From: DASXBJ01 sp036491755
GTDB lineage: Bacteria > Chloroflexota > Dormibacteria > Dormibacterales > Dormibacteraceae
Assembly: GCA_036491755.1 (NCBI GenBank)
Contig: DASXBJ010000001.1
Location: forward strand, 1 to 42,580
Length of the DNA stretch: 42,580 nt
Direction of reading: 5' to 3'
Shown here piece by piece: positions 33,480 to 41,286 of the stretch; position 1 is the stretch's first letter; each line of letters starts with the position of its first letter. The position numbers and the translations under genes were made by a program. The notes beneath the pieces are model-generated. The model was not told where the DNA came from, did no database searches, and saw nothing but the letters and a program-made list of their open reading frames with translations.

Positions 33480-33482
33480 CCT
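33477..33482 (+). promoter_or_regulatory. Putative -10 element TAACCT for the LigD PE-LIG gene (leaderless)
   Basis: TAACCT overlaps the MFS stop codon and ends 6 nt before GTG 33489, with no Shine-Dalgarno between. This suggests a leaderless transcript for the ligase operon. Confidence 0.4.
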
Positions 33483-33488
33483 GTATTT

Positions 33489-34919
33489 GTGGCGAAAAAG
33501 CTCGCCGAATACGAAGCCAAGCGAGATTTCAAGCAGACAACCGAACCTGGCGCCCGCGTGCCGCGCAAGTCGGCGCGGGCGCTTCGGTTCGTCGTCCAGG
33601 AACACCATGCCCGCCGCCTGCACTGGGACTTCCGCCTGGAGCGAGACGGCGTGCTGGTCTCGTGGGCGGTCCCCAAAGGCGTTCCTGCCGACCCCAAGAA
33701 GAATCACCTTGCCGTTCACGTGGAGGACCATCCGCTCGGCTACATCGACTTCGCCGGCAGCATCCCCGCCGGCAACTACGGGGCGGGCAGCGTTTCGATC
33801 TGGGACCACGGCACCTACGAGACCGAGAAGTGGTCGGATCGCGAGGTGATGGTCATCCTTCACGGGGAGCGGGTGCAGGGCCGCTACGTGCTGTTTCGGA
33901 CCAGGGGCGAGGACTGGATGATCCACCGTATGGATCCACCGCAGGACACGGGCCGCGAGGCGATGCCCGACCGGTTCGAGCCCATGATGGCCAAGCTGGG
34001 CACCGGCATCCCGAAGCCCGACACGGATTGGGGGTTCGAGTTCAAGTGGGATGGCATTCGCGCGCTGGCCTTCGTCGAGGGCGGCAGGGTGAGGTTGGTG
34101 AGCCGGTCGGGCGAGGACATCACGCCCCGCTACCCGGAGATTCACGCGATGGGCCGCGCGCTGGGGTCCCAAGAGGTCATCCTCGACGGCGAGGTCGTCG
34201 CTCTCGACGAACGGGGCCGGCCGAGCTTTGAGGAGATCCAGCAGAGAATGGGCCTGACGTCGGAGTCCGAGATCCGCCGCAAGATGAAGGATGTGCCGGT
34301 GACGTACATGGTCTTCGACCTCGTATGGCAGGACGGCCACTCGCTGATGGCGAAGGCGTACACGGATCGGCGTCGGGCGCTGGAGCAGTTGCAGCTGGCC
34401 GGCGCGTCGTGGCAGACCCCCCCTTACGAGAAGGGCGGCGGACAGGCGATGCTGGACGCCAGTGCGAAGGCCGGCCTCGAAGGGGTGGTCGCCAAGCGAC
34501 TCGAGTCCAAGTACGAGCCTGGGCGGCGCAGCGGCGCCTGGGTCAAGGTCAAGAACCGCAACCGCCAGGAGCTGGTGATCGCCGGCTGGCTGGACGGCGA
34601 GGGCAAGCGACGGGGCTACCCCGGCGCCCTCCTGGTCGGTTACTACGACAAGGGCAAGCTCGTCTATGCAGGCAAGGTCGGGACCGGCTTCACTGATGCC
34701 ATGCTCGAAAAGCTCAACGGCCTTCTGACGCCGCTCGCTCAGGACAAAAGCCCCTTTGCCGAAGGCTCTCCGCCCCGAGCCGCTCACTTCGTCAAGCCGA
34801 AGCTCGTGGGCGAGTTCGAGTTCGTGGAGTGGACGCGGACAGGGCAATTGCGCGCGCCGGCATTCAAGGGACTGCGTACCGACAAGGCGGCCAGCAAGGT
34901 GGTGCGCGAAGGTGGCTAA
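33489..34919 (+). CDS. ligD: LigD-type ATP-dependent DNA ligase with 3'-phosphoesterase domain (PE-LIG)
   Basis: A 476-aa two-domain enzyme of bacterial non-homologous end joining. Residues about 30-150 are the 3'-phosphoesterase, with the family motif VVQEHHARRLHWDFRLE and GSIPAGNYGAG. Residues about 165-470 are the ATP-dependent ligase, with adenylated K186 in FEFKWDGIRAL. Later motifs are ILDGEVVALDE, GLEGVVAKRLESKYEPGRRS and WVKVKNR. The polymerase is a separate following gene, so LigD is split. The 5' gene end is unusual in that there is no ribosome-binding site. No ku gene occurs within the window. Confidence 0.93.
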   Translation: MAKKLAEYEAKRDFKQTTEPGARVPRKSARALRFVVQEHHARRLHWDFRLERDGVLVSWAVPKGVPADPKKNHLAVHVEDHPLGYIDFAGSIPAGNYGAGSVSIWDHGTYETEKWSDREVMVILHGERVQGRYVLFRTRGEDWMIHRMDPPQDTGREAMPDRFEPMMAKLGTGIPKPDTDWGFEFKWDGIRALAFVEGGRVRLVSRSGEDITPRYPEIHAMGRALGSQEVILDGEVVALDERGRPSFEEIQQRMGLTSESEIRRKMKDVPVTYMVFDLVWQDGHSLMAKAYTDRRRALEQLQLAGASWQTPPYEKGGGQAMLDASAKAGLEGVVAKRLESKYEPGRRSGAWVKVKNRNRQELVIAGWLDGEGKRRGYPGALLVGYYDKGKLVYAGKVGTGFTDAMLEKLNGLLTPLAQDKSPFAEGSPPRAAHFVKPKLVGEFEFVEWTRTGQLRAPAFKGLRTDKAASKVVREGG

Positions 34920-35919
34920 GGAAACCTCGGTCGAGGTGCAGATCGAGGACCGCACTCTGAAGCTCACCAACCTCGACAAGATCCTGTATCCCGAGGTCGG
35001 CTTCACCAAAGCCCAGGTCATCGACTACTACACGCGAATCTCGCCGGTGCTGCTTCCCCACACCCGCGACCACCCGCTGACCCTCAAGCGCTATCCGAAC
35101 GGCGTCGATGCCGAGTTCTTCTACGAGAAGAACTGTCCCAAGCACCGGCCGCCCTGGGTGCAGACCGCGACCGTGTGGAGCGGCGGCAACGACCGAGACA
35201 TGTACTACTGCCTGGCCCAGGACCTCCCGACGGTGGTCTGGCTCGCCAACCTCGCCACGCTCGAGTACCACACGTCCCTGTCGACCGCGAGCAACCTGCC
35301 TGAGCCACGCACGCTGGTATTCGACCTGGACCCGGGGCCGCCCGCCACCATCGTCGAGTGCTGCAACATCGGCTTGATGCTGCGCGAGGTTTTTGCCGGG
35401 CACGGCCTCGAGTGCTACGCCAAAACATCAGGCTCGAAGGGCCTGCAGCTCTACGTGCCGCTGAACACCAAGGTCACTTACGTCGAAACCAAGGTCGTCT
35501 CGAAGGGGCTCGCGCAGATCTTTGAAGAGCAGCATCCCCAGCTGGCGGTGCACAAGCAGCTAAAGGAGCTGAGGACGGGACGCGTACTGATCGACTGGAG
35601 CCAGAACGATCAGTACAAGACGACAGTCAACGTGTACTCGCTGCGGGCTCGCGCCCGCCCGACGGTTTCCACGCCCGTGACGTGGGACGAGGTCGAGAAA
35701 TGCCTGAGGGCGAAAGATCCCAGCTTGCTCGTTTTCGACTCCGACCAGGTTCTCAAGAGAGTCGAAAAGCTCGGCGACCTTTTCGAGCCCGTGATCAAGA
35801 AGAAGCAGAAGCTTCCGAAGTCGCTGCTGGACGCGACCGGTGGCGCGACCGCGCTGGACAAGATGGCCAACCGCCGGCATGGCGGGGGAGGACGGTCCCG
35901 CAAGCCGCCGGCTCCATGA
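34912..35919 (+). CDS. LigD-type primase-polymerase (POL domain as separate protein)
   Basis: A 335-aa AEP-superfamily polymerase like the POL domain of LigD, which fills in ends, often with ribonucleotides, during end joining. Diagnostic parts are LTNLDKILYPEVGFTKAQVIDYY, HRPPWVQTATVWS, the catalytic VFDLDPG and the SGSKGLQLYVPL block. A later VLIDWSQNDQYKTTVNVYSLR supplies the third acidic residue. GTG 34912 lies within the last codons of the ligase gene (8-nt overlap), so the two are co-translated. The C-terminus is basic (GGGGRSRKPPAP), possibly a DNA-contact tail. Confidence 0.92.
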   Translation: MAKETSVEVQIEDRTLKLTNLDKILYPEVGFTKAQVIDYYTRISPVLLPHTRDHPLTLKRYPNGVDAEFFYEKNCPKHRPPWVQTATVWSGGNDRDMYYCLAQDLPTVVWLANLATLEYHTSLSTASNLPEPRTLVFDLDPGPPATIVECCNIGLMLREVFAGHGLECYAKTSGSKGLQLYVPLNTKVTYVETKVVSKGLAQIFEEQHPQLAVHKQLKELRTGRVLIDWSQNDQYKTTVNVYSLRARARPTVSTPVTWDEVEKCLRAKDPSLLVFDSDQVLKRVEKLGDLFEPVIKKKQKLPKSLLDATGGATALDKMANRRHGGGGRSRKPPAP

Positions 35920-37190
35920 GACTACCGCGGGTGGTCATCGCCGGCGCGGGTTTCGGCGGTCTCACGTGCGCGCGATCGCTCCGGCACGCACCGGTCGACG
36001 TGCTGCTGGTCGACCGCAACAACTACCACCTTTTCACGCCGCTGCTGTACCAGGTGGCGTCAGCGCTGCTGGACCCCGGAGAGATCGCGCGGCCCGTGCG
36101 CGAGCTCATACGTCCGATCTCCAACGTCGACTTCCGCCAGGCGGAGGTGACCGGGCTGGACATGGACAGCCGAGAGCTCATCACCGACCACGGATGCATT
36201 CCCTACGACTACCTGGTGCTCGCGACCGGCGCGCAGAGCGACTACTTCGGCAACCCTTCGCTGGCGGAGCACACCTTTGGATTGAAGGACCTCGACGACG
36301 GCCTGGCGCTGCGCAACCGCGTGCTGTCGCAGTTCGAAGCCTCGCGCTGGGCGACTGACCCGGCGGGACGCCAATCGCTGCTCACGTTCGCCGTCATCGG
36401 CGGAGGCCCGACCGGAGTCGAGATGGCGGGCTCTGTCAGCGAGCTGATCCATCTGGTGCTGCGCAAGGACTATCGAGACCTCGACCTGGGCGAGGTGCGC
36501 GTCGTCCTGATCGAGGCCGCCCCGTACCTGCTCGGAACGTTCGATGCATTGCTCCGCGAGGCGGCCCGCAAGTCGCTGGTCAAGAAAGGAGTCGAGGTCA
36601 TCCTCAACGCCAAAGTCGAAGCGGTCGATGACGGGAACGTGTGGCTCGCAGGTGGCGGCAGGATCGGCGCGGGCACGGTGATCTGGACCGCGGGAGTTCG
36701 CGGTTCGGAGCTGGGGGCCGCGATTGGGGTGGAGCTCGTCCGCCAGAAACGGATCCGCGTCGACGCCACGCTGCAGGTGCCTGGACACCCGGTGGTATTC
36801 GTCATCGGAGATCTCGCCGGCGCGAGCGACGCCGGCGCGCTTCTGCCGATGCTCATCCCAGTCGCCATGCAGGAGGGCAGGCATGTCGCGGCGACGATCG
36901 GCGAGATGGCACGCACCGGTGGCGCGAAGGCCTTCCGCTACCGGGATCCCGGCATCATGGCAACGATCGGTCGCAACTCCGCCGTGGCCGAGCTCGGCGC
37001 CGTCCACCTGTCTGGTTTTCTCGGCTGGATGATGTGGCTCGCTGTTCACCTCGTCAACGTGATCAGCTTCCGGAGCCGCATCCTCGTGCTGGTCAACTGG
37101 GCATGGGATTACGTCTTTTACGACCGGCCGATCCGCCTCATCGTCAGGGCGGGCGAGGATCGAGCTCGCATCCCAAGGACCGCACCTTGA
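35916..37190 (+). CDS. ndh: Type II NADH dehydrogenase (NDH-2-like)
   Basis: A 424-aa membrane-peripheral flavoprotein that passes electrons from NADH to quinone without pumping protons. It has the FAD motif VVIAGAGFGGLTCARSL at 6-22 and the family DRNNYHLFTPLLYQVASALL. A second GxGxxG motif, FAVIGGGPTGVEMAGSV, and the flavin Asp in VFVIGDLAG follow. A C-terminal amphipathic to hydrophobic stretch (GFLGWMMWLAVHLVNVISF and LVLVNWAWDYVFYDRP) is the membrane anchor. ATG 35916 overlaps the polymerase stop as ATGA; the longer frame upstream is spurious. Confidence 0.92.
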   Translation: MRLPRVVIAGAGFGGLTCARSLRHAPVDVLLVDRNNYHLFTPLLYQVASALLDPGEIARPVRELIRPISNVDFRQAEVTGLDMDSRELITDHGCIPYDYLVLATGAQSDYFGNPSLAEHTFGLKDLDDGLALRNRVLSQFEASRWATDPAGRQSLLTFAVIGGGPTGVEMAGSVSELIHLVLRKDYRDLDLGEVRVVLIEAAPYLLGTFDALLREAARKSLVKKGVEVILNAKVEAVDDGNVWLAGGGRIGAGTVIWTAGVRGSELGAAIGVELVRQKRIRVDATLQVPGHPVVFVIGDLAGASDAGALLPMLIPVAMQEGRHVAATIGEMARTGGAKAFRYRDPGIMATIGRNSAVAELGAVHLSGFLGWMMWLAVHLVNVISFRSRILVLVNWAWDYVFYDRPIRLIVRAGEDRARIPRTAP

Positions 37191-37912
37191 TGCGCGGACA
37201 CGCTGCGAGATCGGCGCGGTGGCGCGCGTTGCTGGTGGCGATCGCCGTCGCGCTCGTCGCCTGCGGACAAGGCAGCCCATCGCCGGCCAAGCCGGTGGAC
37301 GCGGCGGCCGCGCTGCGTGACGGCGGGGCCGCGATGGCCAGGGTCAAGTCCGTGACGGCGACGCTCAAGTTCACGAAAGGCACGGTGTCGTTCCAGGGGT
37401 TTGCCCTCAGCGGCGCCAAGACGTCGGTGCGGCTGCCGGGTGACAGCGACACCACCTACACGGTCAAGCAGCAGGACCTTTCGATCAGCATCGAGGTTGT
37501 CATCTCGAACGGGCACGTTTTCGTCCACGTCCCTTTCTCCAACTTCCAGGAGTTCACCGGCGCGAACGCCGCCGTCATCCCCGACGCGGCCAAGCTGTTC
37601 GACCCCGCGACCGGCCTGCCTGCCGTGATCCCCGTGGGCTTGGATCCCAAGTACCTCGGGACCGAAGCGGTGGCCGGCGTCAGCTCGTATCGCGTCACGG
37701 CGACGTATACGCCTGACCAGGTGCATGCGATGTTCGCTCAGATCACACCCGGCGGCAACGTGCAGGCGACGATCTGGATCGGGGCCTCCGACCACCTGAT
37801 CCGCAAGGCCAACCTGGACGGACCGTTCGGCGACGGCGGGAAGGAGAGCGCGGTCGAGGTCGACATCGCGGGCTTCAACGCCGCGGTCAGCATCACCTCG
37901 CCATCCCCGTAG
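37190..37912 (+). CDS. LppX/LprG-like lipoprotein
   Basis: A 240-aa lipoprotein of the LppX_LprAFG type. The signal peptide ends in ALVAC, with lipidation at C25. The mature part has the alternating strands of the half-barrel that binds acylated lipids (TATLKFTKGTVSFQGFALSG, SVRLPGDSDTTYTVKQQDLSISI, YVIWIG-like strands). ATG 37190 touches the NDH-2 stop (TGATG). A multi-TM MFS gene follows with a 4-nt overlap. In mycobacteria lprG and the exporter P55 form the same pair and move triacylglycerides or glycolipids to the envelope, so a comparable role is likely here. Confidence 0.85.
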   Translation: MRGHAARSARWRALLVAIAVALVACGQGSPSPAKPVDAAAALRDGGAAMARVKSVTATLKFTKGTVSFQGFALSGAKTSVRLPGDSDTTYTVKQQDLSISIEVVISNGHVFVHVPFSNFQEFTGANAAVIPDAAKLFDPATGLPAVIPVGLDPKYLGTEAVAGVSSYRVTATYTPDQVHAMFAQITPGGNVQATIWIGASDHLIRKANLDGPFGDGGKESAVEVDIAGFNAAVSITSPSP

Positions 37913-39432
37913 CCACGCCGGCACCAGCGTCAAAGCCACTCCTCCTGGGCCTGGCGGGAGCCGGGCTCTTCGTTGCCGCGCTCGACGCGTATGTCGTGGT
38001 GACGCTGCTGCCGGCCATGACCGGCGACATCGGCCTGACCATCGACCAGTTCGAGAAAGCCGCGCCCATCGTCACGGGTTTCCTGGCCGGGTACGTGATC
38101 GCAATGCCGCTGCTGGGCGCCTACTCGGATGCGCGCGGCCGCGGCCCGGTTTACGCGGCATGCATGGCGGGCTTCGCCGCAGGTTCCGTGGTCACCGCGA
38201 CGGCGGGCCTGTGGGGCTTTGCCGGGCTGCCCTGGCTGGTCATGGGCCGGTTCGTGCAGGGCCTGGGGGGTGGCGGCCTGGTCCCGCTCTCCCTCGCACT
38301 CGCCGCCGACCTGTATCGGGGTCGGGCGCGGACCACCGCGCTGGGCGGGGTCGCCGCCCTGCAGGAGGCCGGCAGCGTGTTCGGGCCTCTCTATGGCGCG
38401 ACGCTTGCCGCCGTCGCGGCAGGCCTCGGCGGCTGGCGCTTGGTGTTCTGGCTGAACCTGCCGCTGGCGGCGATCTGCGGCGTGGGACTCCTGCTGGCTA
38501 CCCGACGCGACGTATTGCGGGCCGGTCCGTCGAGGTCGTCGATCGACTGGCTGGGGGCGGCCCTGTTGGGAACAGGCCTCGCCCTGCTGGTGCTTGCGCT
38601 CTACCCCGACGATCCCAACCATCGAGCGGTCAACGTCTTGTTTCCACCCGCGTTGGTGGCGAGCGCCGCCTGCCTGGCGTGGTTTGGCCGGCGGCAGGTT
38701 CGGCGCCTGGAGCCTCTCATCCCGGCCTCGCTGCTGCGCAGCCGGGCTTTCGCGGGCGCGACCGCAGCCAACCTCTTGATCGGCGTCGCGCTGATGGTCG
38801 CCCTGGTCGACGTGCCCATACTCGGGCGACTGGTTTTCAATCTCGACCAGCTCGGATCCGGCCTGCTGCTCACTCAGTTTCTGGCCGGCATCCCCATTGG
38901 AGCGGTCATCGGCGGCCTGGTCGCGGGCAGGGTGGGCGCCCGCCTTGTCGCCACGGCCGGTGTCGTGCTGTCCGCTCTTTCCTTCTTCCAGATGGCGGGT
39001 TGGACCGCGAACGAGCTGAGCCTGCGCATCGGCCCCTTTCGCCAGGCAGACATCGCGCTGGCTCTGTGTGGGTTGGGCTTCGGGCTCGTCATCGCACCAC
39101 TGACTGCGTCGGTTCTGTCGCGCACCAGCGAGCAGAGCCATGGCCTGGCGGCGAGCCTGGTCGTTCTCGCCCGCACGGCGGGCATGGTGATCGGGCTGTC
39201 GGCGCTCACCGCCTTCGGCCTGTATCGCTTCCACCAGATCCTGGGCACGCCGGTCCTGCACAGCGCCGGCGTGGGCGCGCGGATTCACGAGCTCGAGAAG
39301 CTGGTCGCGGCTGCCTTCCTGCAGGAATACCGTGAGATCTTCAGCATCGCAGCCGTGATCTGCCTGGGAGCGGCGCTGACGATCGCGCTGACGCTCGGGC
39401 CTCAGCGCTTGCGGGCGACGGCGATCAAGTAG
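37909..39432 (+). CDS. MFS transporter, P55/EmrB-like, apparently starting at GTA
   Basis: A 507-aa, about 14-TM major facilitator. TM1 contains LFVAALDAYVVVTLLPAM with the motif D1 Asp. Motif A-like GAYSDARGRGPVY and the GRFVQGLGGGGLVPLSLALAADLYRG region follow. The first ATG/GTG/TTG in frame is GTG 37996, which would cut off most of TM1. The frame is open through the overlapping lipoprotein stop, and its first codon there is GTA 37909 in GTAG. CTG codons at 37945 and 37951 are other options. Partnership with the LppX-like protein recalls mycobacterial LprG-P55. Confidence 0.85.
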   Translation, partial: VATPAPASKPLLLGLAGAGLFVAALDAYVVVTLLPAMTGDIGLTIDQFEKAAPIVTGFLAGYVIAMPLLGAYSDARGRGPVYAACMAGFAAGSVVTATAGLWGFAGLPWLVMGRFVQGLGGGGLVPLSLALAADLYRGRARTTALGGVAALQEAGSVFGPLYGATLAAVAAGLGGWRLVFWLNLPLAAICGVGLLLATRRDVLRAGPSRSSIDWLGAALLGTGLALLVLALYPDDPNHRAVNVLFPPALVASAACLAWFGRRQVRRLEPLIPASLLRSRAFAGATAANLLIGVALMVALVDVPILGRLVFNLDQLGSGLLLTQFLAGIPIGAVIGGLVAGRVGARLVATAGVVLSALSFFQMAGWTANELSLRIGPFRQADIALALCGLGFGLVIAPLTASVLSRTSEQSHGLAASLVVLARTAGMVIGLSALTAFGLYRFHQILGTPVLHSAGVGARIHELEKLVAAAFLQEYREIFSIAAVICLGAALTIALTLGPQRLRATAIK

Positions 39433-40274
39433 GAGTGGTGGTAGCGGTACGCGTCGTCCGGGTCGCCCAGGCTGTCCATGGCCGATTCGACCTCGGCCTC
39501 CAGCTCGGTGCGGTAGCGAGGGCCGAGCGAGTTGATCAGCGTGTAGGGCAGGGGCCCCGCTCCGGCCATTAGGTCGGTCCACTCACGCGCATCCTGCGAC
39601 CGGCCGCCGGTCACCATCTCGGTCATCCGGATAATGTCGAAGCCGGCGGCGCCAAGGATCCGCGGCAGCACGTCGGGCTCGCCGAATCGCGATCGTTCGG
39701 AGCTGTAGCGAGGGAGGCTCAGGTAATGGCGCCTCGCCAGCGGCGCCAGACCCTGGAAGAAGAGGTCCTGGGCCCGCGTGCTCAGGCTTCGCCTCTGGCA
39801 TGAGACGGCGAGGCGCCCGCCCTGCCGCAGCACCCGCGCCGCCTCGGCCAGGGCGGCGGTCGGGTCGGCGAAGTAGGCCAGCGCCTGACCCATCGTGACC
39901 AGGTCGAAGGAGTCCGGCCGGAAGACGAGGTCTTCCGCGGCCATGCCGAGAAACTGAAGCTTCTTGATGCTCGAAACCCGGTGGGCAGAGCTCTTCTTGG
40001 AGCGGGCGATCGACAGCATCCGCTCCGAGAGATCGATGCCGATCACAGTCCCCGGGCTCACCTTCGGCGCCACGAGGTGGGCCACCAGGCCCGTGCCCGT
40101 TCCGATGTCGAGCGCGTGCTCGCCTTTCTGCGGCGACGCCAGCTCCACGAGCCTGGCCGCGACACGCGCGTGCTGGCCTCCCGCCCACGTGTCATAGTCC
40201 GGCGCCACTCGATCGAAGAAGTCGACCAGGTGGTCGATCATCTCGTCCGACGAGTCCGGGTCCATTAAGGCCAC
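39402..40274 (-). CDS. Class I SAM-dependent methyltransferase, UbiE-like
   Basis: A 290-aa methyltransferase with FFDRVAPDYDTWAGGQHARVAARLVE at its start, similar to UbiE/COQ5-type enzymes. SAM motif I is ALDIGTGTGLVAHL, and the acidic strand-2 residue is in VIGIDLSERML. The post-motif block FDLVTMGQALAYF and ARVLRQGGRLAV follows. Menaquinone synthesis is possible (ndh is nearby) but not shown. GTG 40274 is the annotated start; ATG 40265 with GGAG upstream may be the true one. Its 3' end overlaps the convergent MFS gene by 31 nt. Confidence 0.86.
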   Translation of the reverse strand: MALMDPDSSDEMIDHLVDFFDRVAPDYDTWAGGQHARVAARLVELASPQKGEHALDIGTGTGLVAHLVAPKVSPGTVIGIDLSERMLSIARSKKSSAHRVSSIKKLQFLGMAAEDLVFRPDSFDLVTMGQALAYFADPTAALAEAARVLRQGGRLAVSCQRRSLSTRAQDLFFQGLAPLARRHYLSLPRYSSERSRFGEPDVLPRILGAAGFDIIRMTEMVTGGRSQDAREWTDLMAGAGPLPYTLINSLGPRYRTELEAEVESAMDSLGDPDDAYRYHHSYLIAVARKR

Positions 40275-40346
40275 GCTCCAAAATCCTGGGTCAGGGACCC
40301 GCCCTGGAGCCCCGTCTTAACGTTTTTCGATCTCTATCGGCACGCC

Positions 40347-40355
40347 TGTTACGAT
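40347..40355 (+). promoter_or_regulatory. Extended -10 promoter element (TGTTACGAT) for bactofilin
   Basis: TG-T-TACGAT fits an extended -10. A weak -35 (TCGATC) lies 17 nt upstream of TACGAT. The 190-nt gap before bactofilin also has the dyad GGGTC-AGG-GACCC near 40290. Confidence 0.4.
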
Positions 40356-40464
40356 GCAAGCTCGCTCAAATCCAGGCTCCGCTCGGCCGCGAAGCGCAAT
40401 ACCGCCCGCCATGCAGAGTTGAGCACCAAGTATGGAAGGCACGATCAACCCAGTGGAGGATTCC

Positions 40465-40845
40465 ATGGCCCAAGCCGAAAAATCAGCTGCTCATGCCCAA
40501 GGGACCACCCCGAATGGGGGGACCAACGTGGTCAACCTCGGTCCGCGCGACGTCCTCCAGGGTCGCCTCGAGATCCAGGGCGATCTCAAGATCCAGGGCA
40601 ACGTCGAAGGCGATCTCAAGGCCACAGGCGATGTGACGATCGACTCGACCGCCAGCATCCAGGCCTCGATCGAGGGCGCCAACGTCAGCGTCAGGGGCCA
40701 GGTGACCGGCAGCGTGACGGCCAAGAAGCGCCTCACCCTCGGTGGGTCGGGCCGGCTGAACGGGGACGTGAAGGTGGCCCGCCTCACCGTCGAGGACGGG
40801 GCAACCCTGAACGGCAACGTGACCATGTCCTCGGACAAAGGCTGA
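40465..40845 (+). CDS. Bactofilin (polymer-forming cytoskeletal protein)
   Basis: A 126-aa bactofilin. After a Gly/Asn-rich N-terminal tail of about 28 residues, a right-handed beta-helix repeats short hydrophobic strands: LEIQGDLKIQGNVEGDLKAT, VTIDSTASIQASIEG, RLTLGGSGRLNGDVKVA, LTVEDGATLNGNVTM. Bactofilins polymerise without nucleotides into filaments that position cell-wall or shape factors. I start at ATG 40465 because GTGGAGG lies 4 nt upstream (40454-40460). ATG 40432 would add 11 residues without a ribosome-binding site. It is convergent with the 129-aa membrane protein gene, 3 nt apart. Confidence 0.9.
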   Translation: MAQAEKSAAHAQGTTPNGGTNVVNLGPRDVLQGRLEIQGDLKIQGNVEGDLKATGDVTIDSTASIQASIEGANVSVRGQVTGSVTAKKRLTLGGSGRLNGDVKVARLTVEDGATLNGNVTMSSDKG

Positions 40846-40848
40846 GCC

Positions 40849-41238
40849 TCAAGGCCTCTCCGCCCGCTGGATCGACGGCAGGACGACAGTTTCGACATAG
40901 CGCTGCGCCGCGCCCATCGCGGTGTGGATGAGCTTCCACTCCAGCTGCTCGAAGAACACCTGGTCGTGATTGAGCGCGTCCAGGCGATCGCGCCAGAAGA
41001 ATGCGTCGACGTTCAGTCCAGGCGCCGGCCCATGCCCGCCCGGTTGGCCGGCCGGCAGGTCGGGCAACGGCGAAGACGTGGGGGCGTCCGCGGCGGCCGC
41101 GGGCGCCAGGGACGGTGACGCAAGCGCGGGTTTCACCGCCGAGGCGAACGCGCTCCAGGCGAGCATGCCGAGGGCAGCCACCACCACGACCTCGGCGATC
41201 ACCATCCAGGTGAGCGGGTTGCGGATGAGCCTGGCCAT
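40849..41238 (-). CDS. Single-TM protein of unknown function, under the shared-box promoter
   Basis: A 129-aa protein: short basic N-terminus (MARLIRNPL), one transmembrane helix at about 11-32 (MVIAEVVVVAALGMLAWSAFAS), an Ala/Pro/Ser/Gly linker to about residue 72, and a C-terminal amphipathic helical part (VDAFFWRDRLDALNHDQVFFEQLEW). No family recognised. The topology suggests a bitopic protein facing outward. ATG 41238 is 6 nt after the -10 TAGCTT, so the mRNA is probably leaderless. The promoter box is the same as before ssb and the VirB2-like operon, so this is a candidate component of the same system. Confidence 0.72.
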   Translation of the reverse strand: MARLIRNPLTWMVIAEVVVVAALGMLAWSAFASAVKPALASPSLAPAAAADAPTSSPLPDLPAGQPGGHGPAPGLNVDAFFWRDRLDALNHDQVFFEQLEWKLIHTAMGAAQRYVETVVLPSIQRAERP

Positions 41239-41244
41239 GACGCC

Positions 41245-41286
41245 AAGCTAGGCGTCGCGGGCCGGAACTGGAACCCTGCCCGTTAA
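41245..41286 (-). promoter_or_regulatory. Shared-box promoter of the 129-aa membrane protein gene
   Basis: On the minus strand: box TTAACGGGCAGGGTT (41286-41272), 21 nt, then -10 TAGCTT (41250-41245). The -35 candidate TTCCAG has a 17-nt spacer. Start codon ATG 41238 is 6 nt downstream. The box overlaps the aminotransferase stop codon. Between box and -10 it shares the string CGCGACGC with the ssb promoter. Confidence 0.62.

Noticed and set aside
32070..35021. A 983-codon minus-strand open frame antisense to the MFS and ligase genes
   Set aside because: It covers two well-supported plus-strand genes, has low-complexity His/Asp/Arg-rich content and no domain. It is typical of antisense frames in GC-rich DNA.
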